This document shows positions 5,627 to 5,699 of a DNA stretch of 5,699 nt, one piece after another. The translations under genes were made by a program, and so were the position numbers. The stretch is from DASUBV01 sp035763085 (lineage in GTDB: Bacteria; Actinomycetota; Actinomycetes; Streptosporangiales; Streptosporangiaceae). The DNA lies in contig DASUBV010000265.1 in NCBI GenBank assembly GCA_035763085.1, positions 1 to 5,699 on the forward strand, read 5' to 3'. The notes beneath the pieces were generated by a model. That model saw only the letters and a list, made by a program, of their open reading frames with translations, did no database searches and was not told where the DNA came from. Numbering within the stretch: position 1 is the stretch's first letter; every line of letters begins with the position of its first letter.

Positions 5627-5651
5627 CCGGCCTGGCTTGATGCCGGGCCGG
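5627..5651 (+). terminator. Strong GC hairpin after yceI, candidate terminator
   Basis: ccggcctggc (5627-5636) pairs with gccgggccgg (5642-5651) over 10 bp with one G-U wobble around a 5-nt loop (ttgat). It starts 43 nt after the yceI stop. The downstream side is G-rich rather than T-rich, so it would be a terminator without a U-tract, a form often proposed in actinomycetes. Confidence 0.5.
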
Positions 5652-5699
5652 GGGCAGGCCATCAGTGCCGGCCGCTCCCGGGAGAGAGGTGGGGGGCGG
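5652..5699. other. Right-end intergenic stretch, no gene recognised
   Basis: These bases contain a 10-bp palindrome ctcccgggag (5675-5684) and a purine-rich end that could precede a start codon beyond the window. Nothing coding can be supported. Confidence 0.5.

Noticed and set aside
4719..5662. Minus-strand frames opposite the sigma gene end and the YceI gene
   Set aside because: Antisense to recognised YceI motifs, compositionally biased, no ribosome sites.

Overview
The window is G+C-rich DNA with strong G/C preference at third codon positions. It carries a BTAD/NB-ARC/TPR regulator and an ECF sigma factor with a fused C-terminal domain, a gene repertoire typical of a filamentous actinomycete. 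The exact genus cannot be read from the sequence. Four protein genes are supported: one is cut by the left edge and three are complete. I see no tRNA, rRNA, CRISPR array or transposase.

Layout. Positions 1-501 (minus) hold the N-terminal 167 residues of a lipoprotein solute-binding protein of a peptide/oligopeptide-type ABC importer; the rest lies off the left edge. Positions 502-732 form an intergenic stretch with three successive inverted repeats, including a perfect 16-bp one. Positions 733-3795 (minus) encode a very large AfsR/SARP-type regulator: winged helix, BTAD, low-complexity linker, NB-ARC ATPase and TPRs. Positions 3796-4109 are a divergent control region with a near-ideal 20-bp operator-like palindrome, a second dyad, and a sequence matching the ECF41-type sigma promoter. 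Positions 4110-5036 (plus) encode an ECF sigma factor with a C-terminal SnoaL-like domain (SigJ/ECF41-like). It is followed after 16 nt by a YceI-family lipocalin-fold protein (5053-5583, plus). A strong GC hairpin lies 43 nt past the yceI stop, and the final 50 bases hold no recognisable gene.

How the parts may work together. The sigma factor and YceI gene look like one operon, and the promoter-like motif just upstream of the sigma gene suggests the sigma factor drives its own operon. No anti-sigma gene is next to it, which fits a sigma factor controlled by its own C-terminal domain. The large STAND-type regulator is transcribed divergently and shares the control region, so cross-regulation through the palindrome or the direct repeats is plausible but unproven. 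The solute-binding protein gene has its own leader and is probably a separate unit. The genes themselves belong to known families; the most distinctive content is in the regulatory DNA between them.
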